Origin: Ridgeia piscesae
Taxonomy: Eukaryota > Annelida > Polychaeta > Sabellida > Siboglinidae
Direction: 5' to 3'
NCBI GenBank assembly: GCA_025642075.2
Contig: JAODUO010000485.1
Coordinates: 148,501-212,500 of the forward strand
DNA length: 64,000 nucleotides
Below the pieces are notes generated by a model. It did not search any database, was not told where the DNA came from, and saw only the letters and a program-made list of their open reading frames with translations. Shown here in pieces: positions 63,201-64,000 of the stretch. A program made the position numbers and the translations under genes. Position 1 is the first letter of the stretch. Each line of letters begins with the position of its first letter.

Positions 63201-63217
63201 AGCACAAGGACCTCAAC
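45136..63217 (+). CDS. SUPT5H: Transcription elongation factor SPT5 (DSIF large subunit), 5' part
   Basis: SPT5 with SPT4 forms DSIF, which clamps Pol II, mediates promoter-proximal pausing with NELF and, after P-TEFb phosphorylation, promotes elongation. Twelve exons with agreeing phases encode the first 462 residues; the gene continues beyond the window. MSDSEEG start; acidic region (exons 2-3) with [22 protein letters not shown]; conserved [22 protein letters not shown] domain from about residue 178; KOW1 ([23 protein letters not shown]); [21 protein letters not shown]; and KOW2 ([18 protein letters not shown]...MLPKHKDL). Length to this point matches human SPT5 closely. Two introns, before exons 7 and 10, contain minisatellites that include the 3' splice site. 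The C-terminal repeats and remaining KOW domains lie outside. Confidence 0.96.
45558..45579. repeat. (TA)n run at edge of dispersed element
   Basis: A short TA run directly next to the dispersed element copy at 45579-45991. Confidence 0.9.
45579..45991 (-). mobile_element. ~410-bp dispersed element, copy A, in SPT5 intron 1
   Basis: The reverse complement of this stretch aligns along its whole length with 62589-62988. Shared blocks include GAAATGTTACGTAGCCTTTC, GTGCGATTTATC, TCTCAAAATCAAGTT and a perfect TGACGTCA (45930-45937). It also carries a CCAAT box. It has no coding capacity and is AT-rich, and looks like a nonautonomous element. The ends (GGTGAC... and ...GTCACA) may be short imperfect inverted repeats. 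Confidence 0.8.
46440..46626 (+). CDS. SUPT5H: SPT5 exon 2: acidic N-terminus
   Basis: GEAETEIQ, a Gly run, a long Asp/Glu tract, then [17 protein letters not shown], which matches the DRPPKK-R-GGFILDEA of human SPT5. Acceptor CTTTGCAG, donor GCCG|GTGAGT, phase 0 to 1. Confidence 0.94.
46877..47021 (+). CDS. SUPT5H: SPT5 exon 3: second acidic segment
   Basis: [20 protein letters not shown]... KRRLQQMFR, equivalent to the human segment ending ARRLQNLWR. Acceptor GACGTAG, donor TTTAG|GTGGGC, phase 1 to 2. Confidence 0.93.
48051..48179 (+). CDS. SUPT5H: SPT5 exon 4: region before NGN
   Basis: [15 protein letters not shown]... then [17 protein letters not shown], which is highly conserved across SPT5 proteins. 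Acceptor CTTGCAG, donor AA|GTGAGT, phase 2 at both ends. Confidence 0.95.
48595..48694 (+). CDS. SUPT5H: SPT5 exon 5: NGN domain start
   Basis: [20 protein letters not shown]...[12 protein letters not shown], the first half of the NGN domain that binds SPT4 and the Pol II clamp. Acceptor GGCCAG, donor GAG|GTAAGT, phase 2 to 0. Confidence 0.96.
49049..49183 (+). CDS. SUPT5H: SPT5 exon 6: NGN domain end
   Basis: 45 codons, [20 protein letters not shown] then [14 protein letters not shown]...LGKWKQQ, nearly identical to human NGN. Donor CAG|GTAAGA, phase 0. The intron after it is 8.9 kb, almost all minisatellite. Confidence 0.96.
49789..58056 (+). repeat. 40/44-bp minisatellite carrying the SPT5 exon 7 acceptor
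   Basis: About 195 units over 8.3 kb fill SPT5 intron 6 to its last base. The earlier type is 40 bases (GTGTCGTGTAGATGGTGTG then GTAAGCTGTATGGTACG). The later type has ACTT inserted, giving 44 bases with GTACTTAAGC, and dominates after about 54.4 kb. Most units hold GTGTAG|ATGGTG, the same acceptor and first six exon bases as real exon 7. The plus strand is G/T-rich throughout. Long [15 protein letters not shown] minus-strand ORFs are artefacts. Confidence 0.97.
58057..58173 (+). CDS. SUPT5H: SPT5 exon 7: KOW1 entry, at end of 8.3-kb array
   Basis: 39 codons, [18 protein letters not shown]... [15 protein letters not shown], exactly the NGN-KOW1 junction of SPT5. It directly follows the last repeat GTGTCGTGTAG, and its first six bases are shared with the repeat unit. 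The human equivalent also reads QQ-MVPI here, so the shared bases are protein-constrained. Donor CAG|GTGGGT, phase 0. Confidence 0.95.
58763..58861 (+). CDS. SUPT5H: SPT5 exon 8: KOW1
   Basis: 33 codons, [21 protein letters not shown]..., the rest of KOW1 and its linker. Acceptor GCGCAG, donor AGT|GTAAGT, phase 0. Confidence 0.95.
59477..59541 (+). CDS. SUPT5H: SPT5 exon 9: KOW1-KOW2 linker
   Basis: [21 protein letters not shown] plus two bases of Arg, matching human KRPPQRLFDAEKIR. Acceptor CTGTCAG, donor ATCAG|GTTGGT, phase 0 to 2. Confidence 0.94.
60178..61738 (+). repeat. 37-bp minisatellite carrying the SPT5 exon 10 acceptor
   Basis: About 42 units, 37 bases (GTCAATGGGAGGTGATGG then TAGTTGGTTGTCTGTACAG) or 36 bases (GTCATGGG form). 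Each contains a pyrimidine-containing acceptor (TTGTCTGTACAG) followed by GTCAATGGGAGG, the first 12 bases of SPT5 exon 10. The last ten or so units are all 37-base. Short [14 protein letters not shown] frames are artefacts. Confidence 0.97.
61739..61844 (+). CDS. SUPT5H: SPT5 exon 10, at end of 37-bp array
   Basis: [18 protein letters not shown] then [17 protein letters not shown], nearly identical to human SPT5 ([18 protein letters not shown]). The exon starts immediately after the last repeat acceptor CTGTACAG, and its first 12 bases match each unit. Donor ATT|GTGAGT, phase 2 to 0. Confidence 0.95.
62438..62513 (+). CDS. SUPT5H: SPT5 exon 11
   Basis: [25 protein letters not shown], matching human ITEGVKPTLSELEKFED. 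Acceptor TTGACAG. Of two overlapping donors, GAGT|GTATCC is chosen because only it gives phase 1 into exon 12. Confidence 0.92.
62589..62988 (+). mobile_element. ~400-bp dispersed element, copy B, in SPT5 intron 11
   Basis: Plus-strand copy of the element at 45579-45991. It also keeps TGACGTCA (62644-62651) and the GAAATGTTACGTAGCC block. It fills most of the intron between exons 11 and 12 and starts only about 75 bases after the exon 11 donor. Confidence 0.8.
63060..63217 (+). CDS. SUPT5H: SPT5 exon 12: KOW2 (last exon in window)
   Basis: [22 protein letters not shown] then [20 protein letters not shown] and MLPKHKDLN, the KOW2 domain. Acceptor GACCCAG, donor AAC|GTAAGC, phase 1 to 0. The coding sequence must continue past position 64000. 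Confidence 0.95.
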
Positions 63218-64000
63218 GTAAGCAAGTTGTCCTGCACCCTTTCAGGACACGTTTTCTTGCTGTAGATATGTGGGAATGATTATTTCTCATATAGATTATT
63301 TAACACTAATTTGCTGTTGTTTTTTAATTTACTGTTTTTATTTTTCTAAGCAGACATTCTAAACAAACGTAAAAAATCTTGATTGTTTTATTGTTAAATG
63401 CTATTACATATATGTACCTAGTCTATTACATTAGCTTGACTAGACTTACAGGTTTTACTTAACAACATTACAATATACTGTAATTCTTTTAAAGCGCAAA
63501 AAAGGCCACGCTTTGGTGATATGGGCCTAATAGAGTTGATAAAAAGTAACAATTTCCAACAACAATCATATTTTTAATGTCAGCGCTTTACCAGAAAAAC
63601 AATTTGGAACACAGCCATCCAAAATCTATAAACTACACCATTTTATCAAGAGAATGACAGCGAAGTCGACTTGATCGGCCTGAACTATTCATATTATCTT
63701 TTACTTTCTGACCTAACCATGGAAACGACCACCAGCAGCCGCCAAATTTCTCCTCTCTTACATACATATACATACACTATGTTATAAAATAAAATCACTT
63801 GCATTCCTGTAAAGAAGAAAATTCACAAAACCAGCACGCAGATCTCGATGGCAACTCAAGCTCTTCGGAGACTCAGCGGTTACCGTAAAATCACTATAAA
63901 AGTTAGCTACTGTTAGGTGGCACGGTGGTGCATGCGAATATTTATAAACTTTACTAACTGCATTCGTGAAATAGTTTAATTAATCAAGTAATGTAGTAAT
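63218..64000. other. SPT5 intron 12 to window end
   Basis: AT-rich, with no exon of KOW3 recognised. About 63.48-63.75 kb has a composition change and could be another dispersed repeat, but no second copy is visible in this window. Confidence 0.5.

Noticed and set aside
1..64000. tRNA, rRNA, viral or toxin genes
   Set aside because: I scanned for tRNA arm motifs, rRNA conserved blocks and viral or toxin protein text and saw none.

Overview
This window is genomic DNA from an animal, most likely an invertebrate bilaterian. It carries three intron-rich, conserved metazoan genes with GT-AG introns, one eroded LINE, microsatellites, and about 20 kb of minisatellite arrays, roughly a third of the window. 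Nothing in it identifies the phylum.

Layout. Positions 1-10,000 hold no gene I can recognise; they contain microsatellites, a 17-bp minisatellite (about 6.74-7.87 kb) and a pair of diverged dispersed repeats. Positions 10,067-24,462 (+) hold a TRAF6-like adaptor / ubiquitin ligase in about seven exons: RING, TRAF zinc fingers, coiled coil and MATH domain. Its introns are loaded with tandem arrays, and the stretch before its last exon looks like failed assembly consensus. Positions 24.5-29.5 kb are gene-free. Positions 30,703-40,739 (-) hold a ZC3H4/ZC3H6-family CCCH protein, of which 13 coding exons are resolved; its 5' end probably lies near 44.3 kb. Positions 45,136-63,217 (+) hold the first 12 coding exons of SPT5 (SUPT5H), through the NGN domain and the second KOW domain; the gene runs off the window.

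Gene relations. ZC3H4-family proteins restrict unproductive Pol II transcription, and SPT5 is the large DSIF elongation subunit. The two genes are head to head, with a perfect CRE palindrome beside the likely ZC3H4 first exon, so a shared divergent promoter region is plausible. TRAF6 is functionally unrelated.

The main discovery candidate: three large intronic minisatellites (TRAF6 intron 3, SPT5 introns 6 and 9) each end exactly at the 3' splice site of the next exon. Their repeat unit contains that splice acceptor plus the first 24, 6 and 12 bases of the exon. The real exon is therefore the last of about 67, 195 and 42 tandem acceptor copies. In each case I checked, using the next acceptor upstream gives a stop codon within one or two units. 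A fourth array, 17-bp units upstream of TRAF6, repeats a consensus 5' splice site. Other points are a one-base coding frameshift in a G run of ZC3H4 and a CRE/CCAAT-bearing dispersed element inserted in opposite orientations in two SPT5 introns.
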